Under the pieces are notes generated by a model that worked only from the letters and a program-made list of their open reading frames with translations, was not told the DNA's origin and did not search any database. From positions 46,202 to 110,201 of the forward strand of contig CADAEK010000006.1 in assembly GCA_902786925.1 (NCBI GenBank): 64,000 bases of DNA, written 5' to 3'. The translations under genes were made by a program, and so were the position numbers. Source of the DNA: an uncultured Bacteroidales bacterium (GTDB lineage Bacteria; Bacteroidota; Bacteroidia; Bacteroidales; Bacteroidaceae). Shown here in pieces: positions 36,497-45,837 of this stretch. The number at the start of each line of letters is the position of its first letter. The stretch's first letter is position 1.

Positions 36497-38422
36497 ATGA
36501 ATAATATCATTAAAAATATTACCCTCTGCGGACTGATTGCTGTTGGTGCAGGTATAGGATTCTCATCTTGTGAGGATTTCTTAACCATCACTCCAACAGA
36601 CCGAATTGTAGAGGAAGAGTTCTGGGAAGACAGAAACGACTTAGACAATGCCGTTATGGCTTGTTATAGACGTATGGCTGAGAATGATATGCTAACAAGG
36701 TACATCAATTGGGGCGAAGAACGTTCTGACAACTTTGAACGTTCAACGAATCGCTCTGATGCTGATGCTAATATCATCAAGGCAAATCTTCTCCCAACTT
36801 ATGGCCAATTCAACTGGACTCCTTTCTATAACGCCATTAACTATTGCAACAAGGTTCTATCTCATGGCCCAGAGATTGTTCAGAAAGACCAAAGTTTCTC
36901 AGAAGCTCAATGGAAGCCTATCAGAGCAGAAGTTATAGCTCTACGCTCTTTATGCCACTTCTATCTGGTACGCACTTTTGGCGAAGTGCCTTATGTAACT
37001 ACGGACTACAACAACGATTCACAAGAGCTCCGTCAAGCCCAATCCACACAACTGACAGTGCTCAATAATATTATCACTGATCTTGAATCAGTCATGCAAG
37101 ATGCAACTATTGACTACGGCAATACAGTTCAAAACAAGGGACGTATTACACGTCAAGCCATTTATGCACTATTGGCTGATGTCTATTTGTGGCGTGCTTC
37201 TTACAAAGCAGGCAATAACCACCCTTTCACAAAGATCACACTCGCCAAAAACTATAATGGTGAATACCAAAATCTGAAAGCAAATGGCTCCAAGACAGAA
37301 ATAAACAACCTCCAGCGCGAAGAAGAGTATACAACTACGGCTGATGATGACTATCTGGCTTGCATCAACTATTGTGACAAGATTCTCTCCATCGAGATGT
37401 TGGATTTGGTAGAGCGCACACTAGAAGAAGATCCTATGGAAGATATCACGACTTTGTCAGAAGAAGACTTGTTGGTTGCAAATGTTAGTAAAAAGACAGG
37501 TAGCAACTTGAGTTCATCTGCATACACTAAGATTTTCGGACAAGGGAACTCTTCAGAATCAATCTTTGAACTACAAGTTGATGGCGTATCATGCGAGAAC
37601 ACGATGATAAGCAATCTCTTTTCCAACAAAGAAGGAAAAGCAGGCGTGTTTACGGGAAGCATCAGTCTTTTTAATGATGCCAGCGATAATCCTAATATAG
37701 AATCTGATTATGTTTTCTCAAGAACAGACTACAGACGCTGGAACTCTTTTATCTTTACTAGCACCCAAGAGAGCTTCAATATTGCAAAATATGTCTACTC
37801 TACTATTACCCAAAGAGGGCCTCTTGCAAAAGATGATTACTTAACATCTAATAAAGACAAAAATCTCACGACCAGCACTATCAACCAGGTAGTACGTTCA
37901 AACAACAATGCCAACTGGATTTTCTACCGCATGCCAGATATCTTCTTGATGAAGGCAGAGGCTATCTCACAATTATATGGCAACGAAGACAATCTGGATA
38001 CTGAAAAATTGGCCGAAGGCTTCAAGTATGTGCGTGATGTCTTCAAGCGTTCTAATCCATACGCATATGATAAACAGCACAATACAAGTGCAAGAAACGA
38101 CTCTTTGAAACCTGATAATTTCAATACGAAAGAGACTTTGGAGCGCTTGGTTTTGGATGAGCGCCAACGGGAATTCTACGGAGAAGGCAAGCGTTGGTAT
38201 GATCTTGTACGCTATGCGCTGAGAAGGGGTGGAACGTCTGAGATGCTGAAGATTTACAGCAAGAAGAAAACAGATGACATGAACTCTGTCAAGGTGAAAT
38301 TAGCTCACATACAGGCCCTCTTCTCACCTGTTTATAACACAGAAATCAAGAATAACAGCTGGCTTTACCAAAATGGGGTATGGTCAGTCAATGAGACTTC
38401 TTCAAGAACCGAAGATTTATAA
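36497..38422 (+). CDS. SusD/RagB surface lipoprotein 1
   Basis: 641 residues, lipidation Cys25 (GIGFSSC) followed by EDFLTITPTDR, the usual SusD start. The N-terminal TPR helices include LDNAVMACYRRMAENDML and AEVIALRSLCHFYLVRTFGEVPYV, the SusD signature. The C-terminal part has DIFLMKAEAISQLYG and VLDERQREFYGEGKRWYDLVRYALR, the RagB/SusD mark. It caps the SusC channel and binds the ligand. A 60-residue acidic stretch about residue 290-335 (TLEEDPMEDITTLSEED) is unusual and may be a loop near the ligand entry. Next gene begins after 11 bases. Confidence 0.95.
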   Translation: MNNIIKNITLCGLIAVGAGIGFSSCEDFLTITPTDRIVEEEFWEDRNDLDNAVMACYRRMAENDMLTRYINWGEERSDNFERSTNRSDADANIIKANLLPTYGQFNWTPFYNAINYCNKVLSHGPEIVQKDQSFSEAQWKPIRAEVIALRSLCHFYLVRTFGEVPYVTTDYNNDSQELRQAQSTQLTVLNNIITDLESVMQDATIDYGNTVQNKGRITRQAIYALLADVYLWRASYKAGNNHPFTKITLAKNYNGEYQNLKANGSKTEINNLQREEEYTTTADDDYLACINYCDKILSIEMLDLVERTLEEDPMEDITTLSEEDLLVANVSKKTGSNLSSSAYTKIFGQGNSSESIFELQVDGVSCENTMISNLFSNKEGKAGVFTGSISLFNDASDNPNIESDYVFSRTDYRRWNSFIFTSTQESFNIAKYVYSTITQRGPLAKDDYLTSNKDKNLTTSTINQVVRSNNNANWIFYRMPDIFLMKAEAISQLYGNEDNLDTEKLAEGFKYVRDVFKRSNPYAYDKQHNTSARNDSLKPDNFNTKETLERLVLDERQREFYGEGKRWYDLVRYALRRGGTSEMLKIYSKKKTDDMNSVKVKLAHIQALFSPVYNTEIKNNSWLYQNGVWSVNETSSRTEDL

Positions 38423-38433
38423 TTGTTTGAATT

Positions 38434-40572
38434 ATGAACATGCTGAATCACATAAAACAATATTGCGGAGCACCACTCATGGCGTGTGCTCTTGCAACCA
38501 TGGCCATGTATTCGTGCAAAGAGGACATCGACGAACGTGACCTCTACACTTTCACAGGCGAAATGATGACCGACTACTTCGAGCACCACACCGATTCGTT
38601 CAGCAACTATCTCTCCCTGCTGAATAAAATACATCTGAGCAAACACTCTTCATCTACAATGAAAGAGTTACTGGATGCCCGTGGTAATTACACATGCTTT
38701 GCACCTACAGATGGAGCCATCAAGTCATATCTTGACTCTTTGTTGGCCGTTGGTGAAGTCGAAACTACAGATATCAATGAAATTCCTGATTCTGTAGCAG
38801 AATACATTGTGTTTAACTCCATCATAGACAATGGTAACAGCACAGCGTTCATGACTACAGACTTTGTGGCAAATGAGCCACTGTCGGTAACAAACATGAA
38901 CAATCGCTACATCACCCCGCACTACACCAACGATGTTGAAGACAACACATTACTGTATATCAACGCTTATTCAAAAGTCATCAATGGTGATATTGAAGTA
39001 GAGAATGGTTATATCCACACCATTGACCACGTCATTTCTCCTTCCAAGTCTAGTATTGCAGAAATGATCATGGCAACAGCCAACACACAGATGTTTGGCC
39101 GGCTCTTGGAAAAAACTGGTTGGGATAAAAAAATCAACAAATGGAGAGATACAGAATGGGAAGAGAAGTACTACGATAAACTCGGAGAAAAGGTAACGTG
39201 CCGTTACTCCGACTATACCGGTAAGTTCCCGAAGCAGCGTGAATACGGATACACAATCTTTGTGGAGACGGATGACGTCTTGAGAGAGAAACTCTCCCTT
39301 AATGAAGGAGCAACAGAAACTGAATTCATTGAAGCATTGAAGAGTTATGTACAACAGCACAACTACTATGATGACGACACCAATGGTAGTCACAAAACTA
39401 CATGGACAGATAACGACTTCGATGATGACAGAAACTGGTTGAACCAATTTGTTGCTTATCATATCCTTCCAGAGAAACTGGTAAAAACGCAACTCGTCGT
39501 ATCTGCGAATGAATATGGCCGTGATGCCTCCGATTTGCAAGACAACAACAAACGTTTTACAGTGAACGTTTGGGAATATTGGGAAACAATGGGCATACAA
39601 CGCCGCTCTCTCAAAGTTACAGGTCTTCGTCAGGGTGAATTACGCATCAACCGAAAGTCCATTTACAACCCAAGAACTTATAATGAAAACAAAATATTAT
39701 CAGAAAAGATACCAGGAATCAGAATTGAGACCAATGTAGAAGATAATGACTGTAAAAACGGTATATACTGGCCTATTGAGGACATTCTCATCTGGAATGA
39801 AGAAGTTGCAACAAATGTGCTGAACGAACGTCAACGTTACGATGTCACAGCACTCCTTCCAGAGATGATGACCAACAACATGCGCCAAAACCGCGAAGAC
39901 TCATGGTTCTTCCCAACAGACTATTTTGACAACATCTGTGACATGACCTATGAAACCGAGTTCGAATACATGCCCAATACACGCTACGAGCACGGTGGTT
40001 CATGGTTAGACTACCAAATTGACGAGTTCAATATCCGTGGTCCTGTAGATTTCACAATGAAATTGCCACCAGTTCCCCGCTCAGGCACATACGAGGTGCG
40101 TTTTGGAGTGTGGGTCAGCGATAACCGTGGCATGGTACAGGTATACTTAGGAGAAGACCCAAAACATTTACCAGCTATTGGTACCCCACTTGACCTGCGT
40201 TCTACAGGTACTGGTCGAGACTTGACTGGTTGGGTTGAAGAGAAAGAGATTCACCCTGCAGGCACCGACTCCACCAGCCTCTATGAGAATCAGAAGACCA
40301 TGAGAAATCTTGGTTTCATGAAGGGGCCCAAATACATCACTGCTACCAAGAACCAAGAGAACTTTAGTGGTGGCTGTCCTCATTTAACAGCACGCGACAA
40401 TGCCAATAATGTCCGTAAGATTATCTATACAGGCGATTTTGAAGCCGGTCAGACCTATTGGATTCGCTTCAAGTCTGTGTTGAACAATAACCGCAAGGAG
40501 TTCTTCTACGACTTTATCGAGATGGTTCCAAAATCTGTATTCAACGGAGAAAGGAACGAAGACATTTGGTAA
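38434..40572 (+). CDS. FAS1 surface lipoprotein B
   Basis: 712 residues. Lipidation Cys28 (AMYSC) followed by KED, again K-(D/E)2. Two FAS1-like modules: YTCFAPTDGAIKSYL (about 89) with NGYIHTIDHVI (about 193), and YTIFVETDDVLREKL (about 272) with a later end near IYWPIEDILIWN (about 447). After about residue 500 comes a beta-sandwich-like domain (VDFTMKLPPVPRSGTYEVRF, GMVQVYLGEDP) that resembles a carbohydrate-binding or galactose-binding-like fold; this is by eye. The gene sits where SusE-type glycan-binding protein genes usually follow susD, so it is probably the binding protein of the first pair. Confidence 0.8.
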   Translation: MNMLNHIKQYCGAPLMACALATMAMYSCKEDIDERDLYTFTGEMMTDYFEHHTDSFSNYLSLLNKIHLSKHSSSTMKELLDARGNYTCFAPTDGAIKSYLDSLLAVGEVETTDINEIPDSVAEYIVFNSIIDNGNSTAFMTTDFVANEPLSVTNMNNRYITPHYTNDVEDNTLLYINAYSKVINGDIEVENGYIHTIDHVISPSKSSIAEMIMATANTQMFGRLLEKTGWDKKINKWRDTEWEEKYYDKLGEKVTCRYSDYTGKFPKQREYGYTIFVETDDVLREKLSLNEGATETEFIEALKSYVQQHNYYDDDTNGSHKTTWTDNDFDDDRNWLNQFVAYHILPEKLVKTQLVVSANEYGRDASDLQDNNKRFTVNVWEYWETMGIQRRSLKVTGLRQGELRINRKSIYNPRTYNENKILSEKIPGIRIETNVEDNDCKNGIYWPIEDILIWNEEVATNVLNERQRYDVTALLPEMMTNNMRQNREDSWFFPTDYFDNICDMTYETEFEYMPNTRYEHGGSWLDYQIDEFNIRGPVDFTMKLPPVPRSGTYEVRFGVWVSDNRGMVQVYLGEDPKHLPAIGTPLDLRSTGTGRDLTGWVEEKEIHPAGTDSTSLYENQKTMRNLGFMKGPKYITATKNQENFSGGCPHLTARDNANNVRKIIYTGDFEAGQTYWIRFKSVLNNNRKEFFYDFIEMVPKSVFNGERNEDIW

Positions 40573-40590
40573 TCAAAAATATCAAAGAAT

Positions 40591-42462
40591 ATGAAGCTTA
40601 ATAATATAAAATGGTTTACGGGTTCATTGATGACTGTAGCGTTAGCTGCAGGCATCAGTGCCTGTTCAGACGATCATTTTGACATCACGTCTGATACTGC
40701 AAGCAAGCAGACGATTTGGAAAACGATCCAAAACGACGAGCGGCTCAGCAATTTCGCAGACATCTTGCAGAGTGTCTATTATTCAAAGAATGAGCAGAAA
40801 GCGACCCCTGAAACCTATGCCGATCTGCTGAATAATACCCAAACTTTCACCGTATGGGCACCAGTTAATGACTCATTTGACTACGCTTATTACAAGGGAC
40901 TGATTGAGTCTGGCATCAGAGACAGCATCTACAAAGTAGAGATGGAATTGATTCGCAACAACATGACTCGCTACAGTCGCTCTGCTATTGGCAATGGTTC
41001 TGTTAAAGTGAATCTCCTTAACAGCAAATCCGCTTGGCTGAACTTTGATGAAGGAACTTTCCAAGGAATTGCAATGACCGAGCCAAACGTAAGAGTGTCC
41101 AATGGTGCGCTCCACATATTGGCTCACCCCACCAAATATCTGCCTAACCTCTATGAGTACATGGGCACACGTGAAGACTTGAGTGGCATCAATGACTTCA
41201 TCAAGAAATTCCAAAAGACGGAATTCAATGAGTATGCATCCACACAAGGTCCAACAATCGATGGTAAAATCACGTGGGTTGATTCCGTCACAAGCACTTC
41301 CAATGACTATTCAAACTATTACATCGGTGCCTATTTGGAGCGCGAAGACTCAAACTATGTGATGGTTCTTCCAACTAACACCGCATGGAATGCCGTTTTA
41401 GAAAAGACGCAACAGTACTTCAAGATGAAGAAATCATACAAACAAGAATTCCATACAACGACAGAAACTGGTGACGATGCGAAGTATGAGAAGGAAAAGG
41501 TATTCACAGACGAAGAGCTGGATTCCATCATGGATTTCTATTCCAAAGATGTCATTTGCCGCAACCTTGTATTCAATGCGAACTGGCAATATAAGCGTTC
41601 CCCAATTTCCACATTGGATGACATCAAAAAGTTGGATGAAAAAGGAGATTCACTCTATTCTACAGCTGGTCGGAAATTCAAGAAAACAGGCACGCTTAAT
41701 CCAGGGAATCCTCTTAGCGTAATAGAAATTGATAGCTATGCAGAGATGTTTGGTAATGAAGACCCTGTAACGCTCAGTAATGGTAGCGCATACATCGTTG
41801 ATCAGTACCCCTACCCCTACAACATCTACGCCCCCACTCTTGACCAGCTTCAGATGGAATGGCCGGACTCTAAAACAATCAATGTGAATCGTTCTGGTTT
41901 CTACACACAGACATATATAGACCCAGTTGTCACAATTGGCGAAGGAGACGAAAAATATGATGTTCAAACTGATTCAACCTTCAAGTACACCTTCTACAAA
42001 GTTGTAAACAGGTCTTCTACCAGCAACCCTAAGATAGACTTTAAACTTTCTAATGTTTTGTCTTGCAAATACGACATCTATATCGTTTTCAACTACAACA
42101 CCGATTTGGAGAAGCCCAGCAAGTTTTCTGTATCCATCTCTTACGACACAGAAAAGAAACGGGAAAAGAACCAAAAGTTGAGGAATCCTAACGAAGATGC
42201 TGTTGAATATGGAAGTGGCTCATCATTGTATAATACATACAACTTTGTCAACAGAAATGTACACCTCAATGACAATGGGAATGTAGATTTCACAGACACG
42301 ATCTGTGTAGCAAAGGATTTTGAGTTTCCCATCAGTTATTATGGACTGGGTAACGATGCCTATCCAGTCATAGAGATTGAGAACAAGTCCAAATCGACAG
42401 AAAAGCAATACTGCCGTGAATTTTGGGTTAATTCAATCATTCTGAAACCTAAAGAATGGTAA
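40591..42462 (+). CDS. FAS1 surface lipoprotein C
   Basis: 623 residues. Lipidation Cys25 (GISAC) is followed by SDDHFD, an acidic start close to, but not exactly, the surface-export consensus. FAS1-like module one: QTFTVWAPVNDSFDYAY (about 89) with NGALHILAHPTKYLPN (about 172). Module two: NYVMVLPTNTAWNAVLEK (about 251) with NGSAYIVDQYPYPYN (about 396). The last 150 residues form a beta-rich domain (FKLSNVLSCKYDIYIVFNYN, REFWVNSIILKP). It shows little direct identity to lipoprotein B outside these motifs, so the two are not a recent duplication. The 57-base gap to the second susC is the largest in the operon, with no promoter box seen. Confidence 0.78.
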   Translation: MKLNNIKWFTGSLMTVALAAGISACSDDHFDITSDTASKQTIWKTIQNDERLSNFADILQSVYYSKNEQKATPETYADLLNNTQTFTVWAPVNDSFDYAYYKGLIESGIRDSIYKVEMELIRNNMTRYSRSAIGNGSVKVNLLNSKSAWLNFDEGTFQGIAMTEPNVRVSNGALHILAHPTKYLPNLYEYMGTREDLSGINDFIKKFQKTEFNEYASTQGPTIDGKITWVDSVTSTSNDYSNYYIGAYLEREDSNYVMVLPTNTAWNAVLEKTQQYFKMKKSYKQEFHTTTETGDDAKYEKEKVFTDEELDSIMDFYSKDVICRNLVFNANWQYKRSPISTLDDIKKLDEKGDSLYSTAGRKFKKTGTLNPGNPLSVIEIDSYAEMFGNEDPVTLSNGSAYIVDQYPYPYNIYAPTLDQLQMEWPDSKTINVNRSGFYTQTYIDPVVTIGEGDEKYDVQTDSTFKYTFYKVVNRSSTSNPKIDFKLSNVLSCKYDIYIVFNYNTDLEKPSKFSVSISYDTEKKREKNQKLRNPNEDAVEYGSGSSLYNTYNFVNRNVHLNDNGNVDFTDTICVAKDFEFPISYYGLGNDAYPVIEIENKSKSTEKQYCREFWVNSIILKPKEW

Positions 42463-42519
42463 ACAATCATAAGCGCGTGGAGCAATACTCCCAAGAACTT
42501 ATATATAAATAGAAAAGAA

Positions 42520-45500
42520 ATGAAAAATCAAAATATGCATATAGGCATGCTTCGCCTCGGTTTCGGACTCATGATGCTATCAGGAGTTTCGGCCCTATGT
42601 GCCCAAGAAGCAACAGACGCCCCCGCCAAACCTGTCCGGGCAACCATTCAGGCTCCTCAATACGAGATGAAAGAGGTTAGTGGCTATGTTTATGATGCCG
42701 CCACCAAACAGCCCATAGACGGAGCCAGAGTACAAGCATACGGATTTGACCGGTACTCCGTCATGACTGGCGAAGACGGCAAGTACACGTTCAAAGTACC
42801 CACGTTTGTCAATTCACTCTACATAACAGTGCTTGGCTACAATGACGTTCAAACAGGTTTTGACGGCGCCACAGTTCCATCTGTTGGTCTTTATAGCAGC
42901 GTCTTCAATAAGACATATGCTCCCACCACTGGCATCACAGCAACTAGCAAAGCATTAGTTGAGACAACATCTGCAATCATTGCCGACGAAGAGATAGACC
43001 ATCTCCTGTCTGGTGACATCCACACCATTAATCGTTCGGGTTTACGAGGTCAAGGCATTGCGATGTTCATTCGTGGTCTTAATTCGCTCAATATCAATGC
43101 TCAACCGCTCATCGTTCTCGATGGTATGATTATTGATCCACAGCTAGACCGCACAAGCATCCATGAAGGATTCTTCAACAACATCTTGGCAGGCATCGAT
43201 CCTGAAGACATTGAGTCTGTAGAAGTATTGAAGAATGCAACAGCTTTATACGGTGCCCGCGGCGGTAACGGCGTTATACTCATTAATACACGACGTGGTC
43301 ACTCAATGGCGACAAAAATTAATGTCAGCGCCAATATTGGCTTTGAGCTCAAGCCTTCGCTCACACCGATGATGAATGCAGAGCAATATCGCCATTATCT
43401 CAGTGACTTGATGGGCACAACAACCTATGGTTCAGAGCACACTACATCGAACTCATCCATTCCGTTCCTGAACAGCAACCCATCTTACTACTGGTACCCA
43501 ATGTTCCATAATGAAACGGACTGGTCAAATAACCTCTACCACACAGCTACCACACAAAACTATAAAATCAATGTACAAGGTGGTGACGATGTGGCCATGT
43601 ACAGCCTTGCTTTAGGTTATACAAACTCTGAGTCAACAGCCAAGAAGAATGATTTTGATCGTCTGAACATTCGCTTCAACACCGATATCAAACTGATCAA
43701 GAATCTGTCCACACAACTGGACCTTTCCTATTCTAAAATGGCCTACAATCTACGCGACAACGGATGGGCTGAATCCTATACCACTCAAACCATTACAGCT
43801 CCCAATGTACTGGGTCTCATTCAAGCTCCATTCCTTTCCAAGTATGGCTACTACGCAGGTGACGACAGCAAACTGCATCTGTCCAGCACATATGCTGGCA
43901 AATATGTTGACGATGAGAACTATCCGTTCGATTTCGCTTCTCTTTATGGCACCAACACCGCTCTTGCCAACCCCTACTGGATTCTCAAGAATGGTGAAGG
44001 CGACAATAAAAACCGCCAAGAAGTAACTCAGTTCAACTTGAACATCATGCCCAAATGGGAAATCAACAAGCACTTCTACCTGACGAATCGTTTCGCCTAT
44101 CAGCTGAATCGTTCTAACGAGAAGTACTTCCTTCCCAATGCAGGTAGCCCATACTTCGAATATGAAGGCTATGGCACCGTGACATCCATGGTAAAATCAC
44201 TCTTCTCAAAAGAGACTGCCATTAACGAAGACTTCAGGGCCCATTGGTCTGCCAACTACGGTATGCACGATGTGATGGCGTTTGGTGGCCTCCGTTTCAC
44301 GAGCAACAGATTCTCAGACTCATATATGCGTTCATACAATCCTGGTAACGACAAGATGCCAAACATGACCGCCACTTACCGCGAAGTGGAAGGCAATCAG
44401 GATGGTTGGAACAACCTGGCATACTATCTCTTCGGACGCTGGTCCATCAAAAACACCTACTTCCTTGAAGGAACATTGTCTGCAGAAACATCTTCCCGTT
44501 TCGGTTCTGAGGCAGATGAAGGCATCAAGCTCTTTGGTGTAAGATGGGGACTCTTCCCCAGCCTCCAAGCCGGTTGGGTTATCAGCAATGAAAAGTGGAT
44601 GCGTCAATTGCCATTCATCAATTACCTGAAGTTCACAGCAGGCTACGATGAATCAGGTAACGACAACTTTGACTATTCCGCAGCTCGTACCTACTTCAAG
44701 TCATACACTTTCCTGAGAACTGCAACAGCCCTGCAGTTGACTAACATTGAAAATCCATCTCTTCAATGGGAAACAACACGTCGCTGGAACCTCGGGCTCA
44801 GCGGCTCGTTCCTTCAGAACCGCATCCAGGCAGGTGCAGACTTCTACATTTCCAACACAGACAATCTGATTACTCAGAAGAGCATCGGCTATCTGTCTGG
44901 ATTGGACGGTTATCTGTGTAACGACGGTTCTCTCCGCAACATCGGCGTAGATGTCAAGTTGAACGTCATTGTGGCGAACACAAAGAACTTCAAATGGCAA
45001 CTCGGCGCAACCATGGGACATTACAAGAACAAGTTGACCTCTCTCCCTGAGGGCGACTACACACAAAACATCTATGGTGCTGAAGTTCTATCATCAGTCG
45101 GCAAGTCTGTAGGTGTATTCTACGGCTATGAGACCGCAGGCGTATTCTCAACAGACGCAGCAGCAAGCCATGCAACAACCAAGACTGAAGACGGTTATCT
45201 GAAGTATCCTACCGGCATCAAAGAGACACCATACCGCAACTTCTCTGCCGGTGACATGCACTTTGTGGACCAGAACAATGATGGTGTGATTGACGACCAC
45301 GACAAGACCGTGATAGGCAATCCTAACCCAGATATCTACGGCACCATCTACACCAACCTTTCGTATAAGCACTGGAGCCTTGACATCAACTTCAAGTATT
45401 CAGTTGGCAACGACATTTACAACTATCAGCGTTCAAGATTGGAGTCACTCAACACCTTCTACAATCAGACAAGAGCCGCTGTCAACCGCTGGACATCAGA

Positions 45501-45825
45501 AGGCGACCGTGCCCTTCTGCCTCGCGCCATGGCCACAGAGTCCGAAGCATGGGTGGACAACGAGCGTTTCTCTGACCGTTGGATTGAAGACGGTTCCTAC
45601 CTCAAGCTGAAGAAAGTCCGCATCTCATACGAATGGCCAATCAATGCTTCTTGGATTCAAGGCGTTACCATCTGGGGAGAAGCCAACAACTTGGTTACTT
45701 TGACCAAATACACAGGCAAAGACCCAGAGTTCTCATGCAGCAACGGTGTGCTTTACCAAGGCATTGACACAGGCATGCTTCCAAGCAACAGAAGCTTTAA
45801 TCTCGGTGTAAAAATCAACTTGTAA
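42520..45825 (+). CDS. SusC/RagA TonB-linked outer-membrane transporter 2
   Basis: 1101 residues. Signal peptide ends near ALC-AQEA (about 30). A Pro/Ala-rich stretch (about 31-52) precedes the carboxypeptidase-regulatory-like domain (SGYVYDAATKQPIDGARVQA, VLGYNDVQT). The plug has FIRGLNSLNINAQPLIVLDG and DPEDIESVEVLKNATALYGA then NGVILINTRRG. The typical LxEVVV start of the plug is replaced by a divergent segment around ITATSKALVETTSAIIADEE, unlike the first SusC. The barrel ends RSFNLGVKINL. The two SusC proteins are clearly different, so they are probably specialised for different parts of the substrate. Confidence 0.94.
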   Translation: MKNQNMHIGMLRLGFGLMMLSGVSALCAQEATDAPAKPVRATIQAPQYEMKEVSGYVYDAATKQPIDGARVQAYGFDRYSVMTGEDGKYTFKVPTFVNSLYITVLGYNDVQTGFDGATVPSVGLYSSVFNKTYAPTTGITATSKALVETTSAIIADEEIDHLLSGDIHTINRSGLRGQGIAMFIRGLNSLNINAQPLIVLDGMIIDPQLDRTSIHEGFFNNILAGIDPEDIESVEVLKNATALYGARGGNGVILINTRRGHSMATKINVSANIGFELKPSLTPMMNAEQYRHYLSDLMGTTTYGSEHTTSNSSIPFLNSNPSYYWYPMFHNETDWSNNLYHTATTQNYKINVQGGDDVAMYSLALGYTNSESTAKKNDFDRLNIRFNTDIKLIKNLSTQLDLSYSKMAYNLRDNGWAESYTTQTITAPNVLGLIQAPFLSKYGYYAGDDSKLHLSSTYAGKYVDDENYPFDFASLYGTNTALANPYWILKNGEGDNKNRQEVTQFNLNIMPKWEINKHFYLTNRFAYQLNRSNEKYFLPNAGSPYFEYEGYGTVTSMVKSLFSKETAINEDFRAHWSANYGMHDVMAFGGLRFTSNRFSDSYMRSYNPGNDKMPNMTATYREVEGNQDGWNNLAYYLFGRWSIKNTYFLEGTLSAETSSRFGSEADEGIKLFGVRWGLFPSLQAGWVISNEKWMRQLPFINYLKFTAGYDESGNDNFDYSAARTYFKSYTFLRTATALQLTNIENPSLQWETTRRWNLGLSGSFLQNRIQAGADFYISNTDNLITQKSIGYLSGLDGYLCNDGSLRNIGVDVKLNVIVANTKNFKWQLGATMGHYKNKLTSLPEGDYTQNIYGAEVLSSVGKSVGVFYGYETAGVFSTDAAASHATTKTEDGYLKYPTGIKETPYRNFSAGDMHFVDQNNDGVIDDHDKTVIGNPNPDIYGTIYTNLSYKHWSLDINFKYSVGNDIYNYQRSRLESLNTFYNQTRAAVNRWTSEGDRALLPRAMATESEAWVDNERFSDRWIEDGSYLKLKKVRISYEWPINASWIQGVTIWGEANNLVTLTKYTGKDPEFSCSNGVLYQGIDTGMLPSNRSFNLGVKINL

Positions 45826-45837
45826 TACGAAAGAATC

